Assembly (NCBI GenBank): GCA_965220955.1
Contig: CBDCRK010000008.1
Coordinates: 1-64,000 of the forward strand
Reading direction: 5' to 3'
DNA length: 64,000 bases
Origin: CBDCRK01 sp965220955
GTDB taxonomy: Bacteria; Desulfobacterota; Binatia; Bin18; CBDCRK01
The number at the start of each line of letters is the position of its first letter. The first letter of the stretch is position 1. The notes below the pieces were generated by a model. It saw only the letters and a program-made list of their open reading frames with translations, ran no database searches and had not been told where the DNA came from. The position numbers and the translations under genes were made by a program. This document shows, in pieces, positions 15,801 through 24,025 of the stretch.

Positions 15801-16577
15801 ATGGGCATAAAATCGCTATTATTTGGCCTTATATTGGCCTTATATTTGGTTGTAGGGGCGGGTTTGAAACCCGCCTCTAGCCATCACTGCCTGAGCGGGG
15901 CAGAAGAAAGAGAAATGATGGAAAAATGCCTGGCCGAGGGATACTCGGTCCAGGAGTGCGAGGCCCAGGAGCCCCAGGGCCCCGGACACTATAGTGGGGC
16001 GCCCTGTGAGGACGACGGCGGCGGTGATGATGGCGGCGGTGATGGCAACGGCGGAAGCGGAGGTGGTGGAAGAGACCGAGATCCCGAGCCGTCGCTAGCA
16101 AAAGCGACGCTGGAAAATCCCCAACCCAGGTCTACCCAGAGCGGCATAGGAGTTATTTCCGGCTGGGTCTGCGAGGCCGAGGAGGTGGAGATTCTTTTCG
16201 ATTTCGATCCTCACCCCTACTACAAGGAGGTAGACTTCGAGATCCCCTTACCCTATGGCAGCCCCCGCGATGATACCGCAGGAGTCTGCGGGGACTATGA
16301 CAACGGGTTCGGCCTATTATTAAACTGGAATACTTTGGGCGATGGCCGCCACGCGATTGCACTGCGCGTAGACGGGAACAACCGAGGATGGAGCGTCTTT
16401 TACGTAGTGACATTAGGACAAGAATTTCTTTTGGACGCCTCCGAACAAGTCTATGTCCTCGGCGATTTCCCTTTTGAGGGAGAGGCCGTAGAAGTTGAGT
16501 GGTCCGAGGCCCTGCAAAATTTTAGGATCATCGAGCATACCCCTCTTATACCCTCTCCCCTGGAGGGAGAGGGCTAG
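15801..16577 (+). CDS. Exported protein with Gly/Asp-rich linker; moron, repeat-invaded
   Basis: A 258-residue protein beginning with a hydrophobic leader (SLLFGLILALYLVVGAGL). The end of the leader (VGAGLKPAS) is encoded by the TAGGGGCGGGTTTGAAACCC palindrome at 15852-15880. A Cys-containing helix, a Gly/Asp linker (DDGGGDDGGGDGNGGSGGG) and a beta domain follow (residues 97-205: GIGVISGWVCEAEEVEI, DDTAGVCGDYDNGFGLLLNW, LGDGRHAIALRVDG). I have seen this beta pattern with ISGWVC and a VCGD..NGF stretch in exported proteins of environmental bacteria. No function is known to me. The last residues and stop (IPSPLEGEG-TAG) are also repeat-encoded. It is likely cargo rather than virion structure. 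Confidence 0.6.
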   Translation: MGIKSLLFGLILALYLVVGAGLKPASSHHCLSGAEEREMMEKCLAEGYSVQECEAQEPQGPGHYSGAPCEDDGGGDDGGGDGNGGSGGGGRDRDPEPSLAKATLENPQPRSTQSGIGVISGWVCEAEEVEILFDFDPHPYYKEVDFEIPLPYGSPRDDTAGVCGDYDNGFGLLLNWNTLGDGRHAIALRVDGNNRGWSVFYVVTLGQEFLLDASEQVYVLGDFPFEGEAVEVEWSEALQNFRIIEHTPLIPSPLEGEG

Positions 16578-16641
16578 GGTGAGGGGAGGGAAACCCCCTC
16601 AATCCCCCTTATCAGGGGGAAGACAGAGAAGGAGTCACACC

Positions 16642-16890
16642 ATGACTGAAGCTGAAATTAGAGAGACATTCCGCTACCACTCCGCAAACCCGGAAATGGT
16701 CCAGAAACACGAGCATATACGCGCACACATGACCAAGCTGGTAGTTGAGATAGCTGCCATGCTCCCCCTTTCTGCAGAGCGCATGCTCTTTATCCGGGAT
16801 ATGCAACGCGCCCAAATGATGGCCAATGCCGCCATAGCCATCCACAGCAAGGAGCAGGACAAGCATGACAGCCCAAGCAACAAGGATTGA
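16642..16890 (+). CDS. Acb2/Tad1-like cyclic-nucleotide sponge (anti-CBASS/anti-Thoeris candidate)
   Basis: An 82-residue all-helical protein. The pattern FRYHSANPEMVQKHEHIRAH, then LVVEIAAMLPLSAERMLFI and RAQMMANAAIAIH, matches the Acb2/Tad1 hairpin family seen in many phages (F.YH.P...., Y..IR, P.S.E...A, L..A...ANA.IA). Characterised family members bind and sequester cyclic oligonucleotides and blunt CBASS and Thoeris defence. AAGGAG lies 8 bases before the ATG. The gene overlaps the following one by 26 bp and starts a three-gene overlapping cassette ending in a DUF6527 gene. Length fits. Family assignment is from sequence pattern; ligand and function here are inferred. Confidence 0.78.
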   Translation: MTEAEIRETFRYHSANPEMVQKHEHIRAHMTKLVVEIAAMLPLSAERMLFIRDMQRAQMMANAAIAIHSKEQDKHDSPSNKD

Positions 16891-17215
16891 GGCCGCCGAT
16901 CTCCTCTACCGAGCTGACCCTATACTCTATCGAAATCTCGCCGTGTGGATTGCCACCATGAGGAGGCAGAGACTTACGCGGACTGATATAGTGGAGGCCC
17001 TCACCATCTATGCGCAAAAATTTCGGACAGAGGCACCCCAGCCTAACGAAAACTGGTGGCCACTTCTGACCGGCATAGCCCGCCGGGTAGCGGCCAAACG
17101 GAGAGAGCAAGAGGCCGCCGCCAGCAAAGAGCGCGAGCAGACCGAGGCCCCGAACGCCATACAAAACCTGCTCAACGCCTTCGACCGGCGCGGCCGTATG
17201 ATGGAGGGGAGATGA
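16865..17215 (+). CDS. Small helical phage protein of unknown function
   Basis: A 116-residue basic protein, mostly helical (EAADLLYRADPILYRNLAVW, LTRTDIVEALTIYAQKFR, LLTGIARRVAAKRREQEAAA). It overlaps the Acb2-like gene upstream and ends ATGA with the DUF6527 gene, so it belongs to one coupled transcript. No catalytic motif or known domain is recognised. The RRVAAKRREQEAAASKEREQ tail is a charged helix. Its place between an anti-defence gene and DUF6527 suggests an accessory role. Confidence 0.6.
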   Translation: MTAQATRIEAADLLYRADPILYRNLAVWIATMRRQRLTRTDIVEALTIYAQKFRTEAPQPNENWWPLLTGIARRVAAKRREQEAAASKEREQTEAPNAIQNLLNAFDRRGRMMEGR

Positions 17216-17502
17216 CAGAACAACCACAAAGCGAGGTCTGGCGCTCAGTCTGGGTAGAGATCATGCCGCCTCAGCTGCGCCCAAAAGAAATCTATATCTC
17301 AATCAAATATCGAACCGTCTGCCACCTATGCCCCTGCGGCTGCGGCAACGAGATCTGCGTCCCAATAGGCGAGGGTAAAGAAGAGTGGCAACTGAAAGTG
17401 GATGGGGACGAGATAACCCTATCTCCATCCTTATTTTGGCGGGGATCACCGTGCCGAAGTCATTACTCGATCCGGCGAAATCGGATCATATGGCACAGGT
17501 AG
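17212..17502 (+). CDS. DUF6527 family protein
   Basis: A 96-residue protein with the DUF6527 signature: a Cys cluster (CHLCPCGCGNEICVP) likely to bind zinc, a beta segment (WQLKVDGDEITLSPSLFW) and the C-terminal PCRSHYSIRRNRIIW motif. In bacteria DUF6527 genes often sit beside ubiquitin-like, E2- and ThiF-like genes. In phages they occur singly. The biochemical role is unknown. Start overlaps the previous stop as ATGA. The stop TAG belongs to a GGTAGGGGCGATCGGGCGGC repeat. Confidence 0.75.
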   Translation: MTEQPQSEVWRSVWVEIMPPQLRPKEIYISIKYRTVCHLCPCGCGNEICVPIGEGKEEWQLKVDGDEITLSPSLFWRGSPCRSHYSIRRNRIIWHR

Positions 17503-17633
17503 GGGCGATCGGGCGGCGTACCGCCTTTATGATCGCCCTCCGAATGGAGAGGGAAACCCCCTCAGTCCCCCTTATCAGGGGGAAGCTAATTCCCTCCCCC
17601 CAGCGGGGGAAGGGCTAGGGAAGGGGGCCACTT
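17503..17633. repeat. Dispersed repeats before a distal tail gene
   Basis: GGCGATCGGGCGGCGTACCG..ATCGCC palindrome, CCCCCTTATCAGGGGGAAG and TCCCCCCAGCGGGGGAAGGG..AAGGGGG element, the last one ending just before the ATG at 17634. Confidence 0.85.
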
Positions 17634-18435
17634 ATGGCCAACTACCACTACCGCTACACGCCTGGGTTTATAGGCGACGCACCGACCGCCAACCCGGCCG
17701 GGGATAGCGATTTCCCGGCCTCCAACCTTGCCAATGCCCGGCGCCCTATCCGCGCCTGGCGATCGGTTAACAAGCCCGCTACCCGCATTGCCTGGACGCT
17801 GAGCCGGGCAGTGTCGGGCTATATATGTGGCAGGCTCTAACACGGCATACTCCATCCACCGCACCCGATCGGGCAACACAGATCTGGAGCTGCGGGCAGC
17901 CAACACCGACGAGGTGGATCTTTTGGACCGCCAGCGTAAGGGGTTGACGGTTTTTGCCAACCCGGTGCCAGTTGGCGAGAATTTGTATATCAATATTGCC
18001 GCCAACCAGAATACAACCGACGGCAACGACTACTATACAATTGGGGCAGCCCTGCTCATCGAGCAGCTCATTGAGCTGGGAGTCAATCCCAGCCGGGGCG
18101 GCTCGCGTCGGATAGAGATACCCCGAATCATGGAGCCTCAGTATGAGGACGGGCCGGAGGTCGGTATAGCCACCGGGCCGCCCTATTTGCTGGAGGAATG
18201 GGATTTTAGGTTGGGCTACCAGGACCAGAGGGATCGCCGGATCTGGCAGGACATAGCCCTGTTAGGGCCGGAGCGGGTGTACCTATGGGACTACCGCCAG
18301 AGCGCGGCCAGCGCCTATCTGGTGCGGCTCAAAGAGGTGCAGATCAACCCGGACCTGATTGCCGAGGTATCGGTACGGGTCGAGCACCTGCCGGGAAGAC
18401 AATCGGATGTGGCGCATGCGGATATAATTATGTAG
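17634..18435 (+). pseudogene. Distal tail protein, frameshifted at a TATATA tract
   Basis: The frame 17634-17840 (NYHYRYTPGFIGDAPTANPA, FPASNLANARRPIRAWRS, RIAWTLSRAVSGY) and the frame ending at 18435 (VAGSNTAYSIHRTRSGNTDL, GRQSDVAHADIIM) together form one protein of about 266 residues. The shift falls at GGCTATATATGTGG (17818-17831). The design resembles the protein encoded after the tape measure in Mu-like siphophages: an N-terminal segment FPASNL...PxRxWRS, then beta-sandwich strands. It is probably a baseplate or distal tail component. The TAG stop is supplied by the next repeat (ATTATGTAGGGGCG). Confidence 0.55.
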
Positions 18436-19120
18436 GGGCGATCCCCTTCCCCTCCTTGGAGGGGTGGCCCGAAGGGCCGGGGTGGGTTCCGCGGGGTAGG
18501 CGGGTGAGGGGGAACATACCCACCCCCCGCTACGCGGACCCCTCCCTAGAGGGGATAATAAAGAGAAAGGAGAAGCCCACATGGCAATGTTTAGCAATTA
18601 TGTAGGGGCGATCCCCTTCCCCTCCTTGGAGGGGTGGCCCGAAGGGCCGGGGTGGGTTCCGGGGTAGGCGGGTGAGGCCTGTCCTGAGCCTGTCGAAGGG
18701 GGGAAGAACATACCCACCCCCCGCTACGCGGACCCCTCCCTAGAGGGGATAATAAAGAGAAAGGAGAAGCCCACATGGCAATGTTTAGCAATTATGTAGG
18801 GGCGATCCCCTTCCCCTCCTTGGAGGGGTGGCCCGAAGGGCCGGGGTGGGTTCCGCAGGGTAGGCGGGTGAGGGGGAAGAATACACCCACCCCCCGCTAC
18901 GCGGACCCCTCCCTAGAGGGGATAATAAAGAGAAAGGAGAAGCCCACATGGCAATGTTTAGCAATTATGTAGGGGCGATCCCCTTCCCCTCCTTGGAGGG
19001 GTGGCCCGAAGGGCCGGGGTGGGTTCCGCAGGGTAGGCGGGTGAGGGGGAAGAATACACCCACCCCCCGCTACGCGGACCCCTCCCTAGAGGGGATAATA
19101 AAGAGAAAGGAGAAGCCCAC
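18426..19120. repeat. Four-unit tandem array of repeat plus gene start (173-194 bp units)
   Basis: Four near-identical units. Each begins AATTATGTAGGGGCGATCCC and contains CTCCTTGGAGGGGTGGCCCG, GGGCCGGGGTGGGTTCC, a GGGTAGGCGGGTGAGG piece, CCGCTACGCGGACCCCTCCC and AATAAAGAGAAAGGAGAAGC, ending at an ATGGCAATGTTTAGCAATTA gene start. ATGs lie at 18581, 18775, 18948 and 19121, so spacings are 194, 173 and 173. The second unit is longer because it holds an extra CCTGTCCTGAGCCTGTCGAA element. Only the last ATG leads into a distinct gene. The first three open 65-codon frames (MAMFSNYVGAIPFPSLEGW) made of repeat. Confidence 0.9.
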
Positions 19121-19478
19121 ATGGCAATGTTTTTTAATTCGGTTGTGGTTAATTTTCCCAATGACGTTGGCACAGCGGAGGAGTTTTCGTGCTGGACCGA
19201 GCAGGACGGCGGCACCTATAAGGGGGGGCAATCGATTGTTGACGTTGACGGCAACCCTGTCACCGTTGGCACTCCCCTCCGGTTTAGCCGGTCGGAGTCT
19301 GCTGGAGGTAGAGCAACCCAGGGGAGATTATTCAAACGCCGGTGCCGAGGAATCAGCCCAGACCTACCGGGACAATACCGATTGGGTACAAATCCACAGC
19401 GGACCGCGAGGAGCCGACGGGACCCAGAATCAGATAGGCACGCGGACCCAGGCCACCTGGTCTCCGGTAACCTCGTAG
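19121..19478 (+). pseudogene. Small tail protein, frameshifted
   Basis: The start gives MAMFFNSVVVNFPNDVGTAE, EFSCWTEQDGGTYKGGQSI and VDVDGNPVTVGTPLRFSRS. Protein-like sequence then continues in another frame (LEVEQPRGDYSNAGAEESAQ, TYRDNTDWVQIHSGPRGADG, TQATWSPVTS) to TAG 19476-19478. A shift near 19285-19310 joins them into about 118 residues. It sits between the distal tail gene and the tail hub. The stop again begins a TAGGGGG repeat. Function unknown beyond position. Confidence 0.45.
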
Positions 19479-19843
19479 GGGGGTTTGGGCGAAGGGCGAA
19501 TACAAGATTCGCCCCTACCCATTGACTGTAGGGGCGATCGGGCGGCGTACCGCCTTTATGATCGCCCTCCGGGGGGGAGGGTAGGCCTGTCCTGAGCCTG
19601 CCGAAGGGAAACCCCCTCAGTCCCCCTTATCAGGGGGAAGTAGGGGCGATTTTTATAATCGCCCGGTGAGGGGGAAGTAGGGGCGATTTTTATAATCGCC
19701 CGGTGAGGGGGAAGTAGGGGCGATTTTTATAATCGCCCGGTGAGGGGGAAGTAGGGGCGATTTTTATAATCGCCCGGTGAGGGGAAGTAGGGGCGATCGG
19801 GCGGCGTACCGCCTTTATAATCGCCCAGGGGTAAGAAAGGACA
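19479..19843. repeat. Repeat gap with four 37-bp tandem copies
   Basis: After GGCGAATACAAGATTCGCC, a GGCGATCGGGCGGCGTACCG palindrome, CCTGTCCTGAGCCTGCCGAA and CCCCCTTATCAGGGGGAA comes a perfect tandem series. The unit GTAGGGGCGATTTTTATAAT..CGCCCGGTGAGGGGGAA (37 bp) occurs at 19640, 19677, 19714 and 19751 (last 36 bp), then a variant GTAGGGGCGATCGGGCGGCG at 19787. Each unit is itself a hairpin. The tail hub gene starts 17 bp after the array. Confidence 0.92.
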
Positions 19844-22800
19844 ATGCCAAGTCAGACTATATCATTAGGGCCAGCCACATTTGCCGGGGACCCAAACTGG
19901 CAAGGCTCTATCCTTATTTCGCCGGATTTTATTAGCGGCCACGGCACGGCTTATCTGCGCTCTATCGAGCGGCTTGGCCCAAGTATCAGGATCAGGCTAT
20001 CGGCTACCGCGGATGGAGAGCCAACCGACGCCGGGCCGGAGTTTACACCGGAGCTTGAGCAGGCTGCCCAGGCACTAACTTTCCAGGGCAATAGTAGCCT
20101 CACTCTCAAAGGCCCGGGACATCCAGACAATACCTTCTCCGATCCAACCGAGCCCTATTTTTGGACGCCCGATAACGGCCAGGCCTTCGTCAGTTGGATG
20201 AGTGCACAAAATCAGGCCGAGGTTTTTCTCACCCTGGATGATGGCATTGTATATAATGATGCCTGGGGCCAGGTCAGGGCCGGCGTGCCAAGGATCACCG
20301 GGCGAGCCGAGAGAATCATCTCCCTGGCCGATGCAGACACCGACAACTATACCTATGAGCTCCTGGCTCTTATTCGGGCCAGCGACCCACCAGAAATTTA
20401 TAGCCGCGATCCCAGGCCGGTAGCCGGGACTCTGCTGGATGGTGAGTTTAATCTCTCCGCCTCCGATGAGCCTGTTAATGCCCTCCGCTTCCGCAATCAG
20501 GGCTCCGGAGCGGGTGGGCAGAGAATTTCCCTGCATGACAACGGTCCCCTGCATCTGCTTAATTATTTCAGTGATGGAGGTCAGGGCAACGACCTGATCC
20601 TCCAGGTCATGACCGGAGGCGGAAGCATTGCCTTCCCGGTTGAGAGCAACATTGCCGCAGGAGGCAGCAACTACATCATATTTAATGTTCCCGCCCCAGA
20701 TCAGTCATTCGTAGCAGGCATTACCGAGGGGCACGAGTTTATCTTCGCCCTTGCACGCTCTGTCATCTACAATGAGGCCAGGGGCACAATTAGGGCGGGC
20801 ACCCCCACTATCAGGGGCCAGGCGGAGGAGCTTACTTACAATGAGGCCAGAGGCACGATCAGGGCGGGCACGCCAAGTATCAGGGGAATGGCCGAGGAAC
20901 TCCCCACCGCCGAGGTCTACGGCACGATCAGGGCAGGCACCCCCACTATCAGGGGCCAGGCCGAGGAGCTCCCCACCGCCGAGGTCTACGGCACAATTAG
21001 AGCGGGCACGCCGAGTATCAGAGGCCAGGCCGAGGAGCTGCCCACCGCCGAGGTCTACGGCACAATTAGGGCAGGCGCCCCCACTATCAGGGGGATGGCA
21101 GTCCCGGCGGGCGCCAGGATTGAGATAGAGCATGGAGATTTCACCACCCTGGATATCCTCTTTGAGGGGGGGGCTACGGCGAAATATTCGGACTCCGAGC
21201 ACCCGGATTATCCTGCCTATGCCCCTCGCATATCCAGCGCCCCACGCATCCAGCAGGCTTTGCCTGATCCCATAGTGCCAAGCCTCCCTCCTCGCACCGC
21301 AGATATCAGGCTCAATAATATAGCGGGGCTGGACGGCGATACTATTAGTGAGCATCTGGCAGCCGGGCGCGAGCTGCTCGGCGCTAGCGCCACTGTCCGG
21401 GTAAGGGAGGGGGAGAGCGGGTCGGACCGCATCACACTGCATGGCTATGTCAGTGAGATTTTATCTATAGGCCCCCGGGCCGCAACTATCCAGGTATCCG
21501 ATGATCTCTTGGGCGATCAGAGCCAGCTAGTACCTAAGCGCAGGCTTAAGGATATCTATCCCTCGGCAATAGGGGCAGCAGATAAGCAGGCAATTGCCTG
21601 TGTTCTGGGCAAGGCCCGTAAAATACCCCTGGCGCGGGTCAGCTCAGGAGACGTGTGGGAGATCTCCGTCATCCCCCCGGCTAATCCACCGGGCGCCGTC
21701 AATAATGCCCGTGTCTGGCTGGATGTTGAAGGATGGAGCAATTACACGGTAGTGTCCGGGGACACGCTAGAGTACGAGGTCACGGTCGGTCAAAACATTA
21801 CCGGGGCCAGGCTCGACCTGCGAACCGTGGGCGGCTCGATCATGTCCGGCACCACCGATCAAAATGGGGTCAGCGCCACCGGGGGGACGGATCTCACTGG
21901 CAGGGCACGGGGTAAATTTTACCGGCGATCAATCGACCTGCCGGCGTCTGCGGTTGGCCAGCAGATAAGTTCTGTCCGGATTCGCATTGACTTTGACAAT
22001 CCCGCGGGAGGCAAGGCCCAGCTTGGCCGGGCGGCGATTGTAGGAGCAAACGGCTCTCTCAGGCGCTCGCTGACAAGCCCTACACTGCCTGCACTCTCAC
22101 TAAATTCCGCCTCCCCTAATGGCTATGACTTTAGCGTGGAGAGCGGCCAGAGAGCCAAATATGGCGCCATACGCAAGCCAGCCAGCGGCGCTCTCACCAT
22201 TAGCGCGGTCTATCTGAACGCCCGGGTGGCAGCCGTGGCAGAGTATGCCGTTGAGGAGGATATCCTTGGCATACAGACTGTACGTTTCTTAGTTGATCCC
22301 GGGAGTCAGGCAGTAGTCCAGGTGGATGCGGTCAGCACCGAGTTTTCCGAGTCTCCTGCCCGGGCCCTCGAGTGGGCACTAGCCGACAGTACCGACGGGC
22401 TGGGGCTTAGCGTAGCCTCGGGTCCGATAAGCAGCGCGGTAGGACATTATACCGACCTGGGTATCATCATCGGGGGAGCAATCGTTTACCAGGAGCCCGC
22501 CGGAGATTTGGTTCCCAAGCTCCTCTTGCACGGCGCCAGGCTATCGCGTAGAGCTAATCTCGAGCTAGACCTCAAAGTTGACACCCTGGCAAGCCATCGG
22601 ATTGCAACTATTGGGCTAGGTCAAAACGACCGCTTCGGCTGGGATAACTTCACCGCAGCCGAAGCTGCTCCCGCTCGGCAGGCAGACCGCGCCCGAACCC
22701 TCAAGCTCTTTGCCGCGCCCGACCCAGGATTTAGCGGCGAGGCCTTGACCTGGCTGGCCGAGACCGAGCGATCGAGGAATATGCCGGCAGGCAGGCCGCT

Positions 22801-24025
22801 GGAGAAATTCCTCCCCTACTCCCCTGGCCTGGCCACCACCGACCGGCTAGCTCACTATCTCTGGGAGAGAGCGCAGACGCTCGATAAGCGCCTAAGTGGC
22901 TCTATTATCCTGGCTTCCGAGGACGATGTTAACATCCAGTTAGGGGACCGGATCAGGGCCACCATCCCAGCATTAGGGCTCGACCAGCAAGAGTACGAGA
23001 TCGCCGCGCTAGAGACCCAGGGCGCCGCCGTACAGCTCGATATGGTCCAGTGGCGGGCAAGCGCTTACGCCTATCAGGCAGGAGACTCACAGATTCCTCC
23101 GGCGGTCCAGAGCTATGCGCCGGACTACAGCCGCACACTTCCACAGGCCCCGAGCAACCTCGTAGTCACCGCCGATGCCCCAGTTGACCTCAGCGGAGAC
23201 GAACAGGAGATCACCCTCAGCGTCAGCGCTACGGCGCCGTCGGTCAATGTAACCGCCCTGATTTTCCGGGCAATCAGAACAGGGGGGGCAGCTACCAGGG
23301 CACAGATCGAGCTAAGCGTCACGCCAGGAGGGAGCGCCTCCGGCAAGCTCATTGTCGATGCCGGGACCGAATACACGGTTGAGGCCTGGGCGCAGAACTC
23401 AGGCAATGACCCGGGGTATCAGGACGGAACCGTAGTCAGTGCCACCGTGACCAGCCAGGGAATAGGGATCTCGGCGCCCGAGGTCAGTCGCGGGCCAGGT
23501 CATTATAACCGGGAGATATCAGGTACAAGCTGGAGCAACAGCGAGGCCAACGCCGCTACCCCGGGGGATAATGTAGAGCGCGATAGGGTATTACTGTTCA
23601 ACCTATCCGGTAACAATAACTACACCGAGGTACGCAAATGGGACGGGAGCAACTGGGTGCCAACCACAGACCCCGTAGTAAAAGGCCCAGAAATCCCGGT
23701 GGACGACATCCCGGGCGACCGCATTCGGGAGCTATCCGCCGACAAACTCACGGCCGGGAGCATAGAGGTTGGGACCGCGAACCACCCCTTAGGGATTAAA
23801 ATTAAAGAGGGCGCGGAATTAGAGCTATGGGCTGGACGGCAAGGCTCCTATGCCCCATCATCCATTGTATTCAAGAGTTGGCAAGGAGCATTAGGCGCCA
23901 GCCTCACATACTACCAAAATCGATTCTTCGACGGTATCCGACTAGAGCCATCAGTCGATGATGAGAGCATCTTCTACTATAGGAAGCAGCAGCAAAAAAT
24001 GGACTATTATTCAGGCCTACGTTGA
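19844..24025 (+). CDS. Tail hub / host-specificity protein with internal 23-residue repeats
   Basis: A 1,393-residue protein, the largest intact gene of the prophage, in the position of the central tail hub that forms the baseplate and contacts the host. Residues about 306-420 are five tandem units of 23-26 residues with core GTIRAGTPTIRGQAEELPTA; a diverged copy (GQVRAGVPRITGRAERI) lies near 138. Around 470-560 and 850-1090 the sequence resembles siphophage tail tip proteins (TADIRLNNIAGLDGDT, LAHYLWERAQTLDKRLSGSI, DVNIQLGDRIRATIPALGLD). Residues 1100-1200 look like a fibronectin-type module (PQAPSNLVVTADAP). AGAAAGGA precedes the ATG. The stop lies just after an AAAAAA run, and a second frame continues to 24395. 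Confidence 0.75.
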   Translation: MPSQTISLGPATFAGDPNWQGSILISPDFISGHGTAYLRSIERLGPSIRIRLSATADGEPTDAGPEFTPELEQAAQALTFQGNSSLTLKGPGHPDNTFSDPTEPYFWTPDNGQAFVSWMSAQNQAEVFLTLDDGIVYNDAWGQVRAGVPRITGRAERIISLADADTDNYTYELLALIRASDPPEIYSRDPRPVAGTLLDGEFNLSASDEPVNALRFRNQGSGAGGQRISLHDNGPLHLLNYFSDGGQGNDLILQVMTGGGSIAFPVESNIAAGGSNYIIFNVPAPDQSFVAGITEGHEFIFALARSVIYNEARGTIRAGTPTIRGQAEELTYNEARGTIRAGTPSIRGMAEELPTAEVYGTIRAGTPTIRGQAEELPTAEVYGTIRAGTPSIRGQAEELPTAEVYGTIRAGAPTIRGMAVPAGARIEIEHGDFTTLDILFEGGATAKYSDSEHPDYPAYAPRISSAPRIQQALPDPIVPSLPPRTADIRLNNIAGLDGDTISEHLAAGRELLGASATVRVREGESGSDRITLHGYVSEILSIGPRAATIQVSDDLLGDQSQLVPKRRLKDIYPSAIGAADKQAIACVLGKARKIPLARVSSGDVWEISVIPPANPPGAVNNARVWLDVEGWSNYTVVSGDTLEYEVTVGQNITGARLDLRTVGGSIMSGTTDQNGVSATGGTDLTGRARGKFYRRSIDLPASAVGQQISSVRIRIDFDNPAGGKAQLGRAAIVGANGSLRRSLTSPTLPALSLNSASPNGYDFSVESGQRAKYGAIRKPASGALTISAVYLNARVAAVAEYAVEEDILGIQTVRFLVDPGSQAVVQVDAVSTEFSESPARALEWALADSTDGLGLSVASGPISSAVGHYTDLGIIIGGAIVYQEPAGDLVPKLLLHGARLSRRANLELDLKVDTLASHRIATIGLGQNDRFGWDNFTAAEAAPARQADRARTLKLFAAPDPGFSGEALTWLAETERSRNMPAGRPLEKFLPYSPGLATTDRLAHYLWERAQTLDKRLSGSIILASEDDVNIQLGDRIRATIPALGLDQQEYEIAALETQGAAVQLDMVQWRASAYAYQAGDSQIPPAVQSYAPDYSRTLPQAPSNLVVTADAPVDLSGDEQEITLSVSATAPSVNVTALIFRAIRTGGAATRAQIELSVTPGGSASGKLIVDAGTEYTVEAWAQNSGNDPGYQDGTVVSATVTSQGIGISAPEVSRGPGHYNREISGTSWSNSEANAATPGDNVERDRVLLFNLSGNNNYTEVRKWDGSNWVPTTDPVVKGPEIPVDDIPGDRIRELSADKLTAGSIEVGTANHPLGIKIKEGAELELWAGRQGSYAPSSIVFKSWQGALGASLTYYQNRFFDGIRLEPSVDDESIFYYRKQQQKMDYYSGLR

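Noticed and set aside
18426..19120. Possible CRISPR array because of repeated units
   Set aside because: Units are about 173 bp, contain start codons and are tandem without unique spacers; no cas genes are nearby.
19640..19830. Possible CRISPR array of 37-bp repeats
   Set aside because: The repeats abut one another with no spacers and are copies of a dispersed hairpin.
20767..21102. Diversity-generating retroelement target in the tail hub
   Set aside because: There is no reverse transcriptase or template repeat in the window, and differences between units are not biased to adenines.
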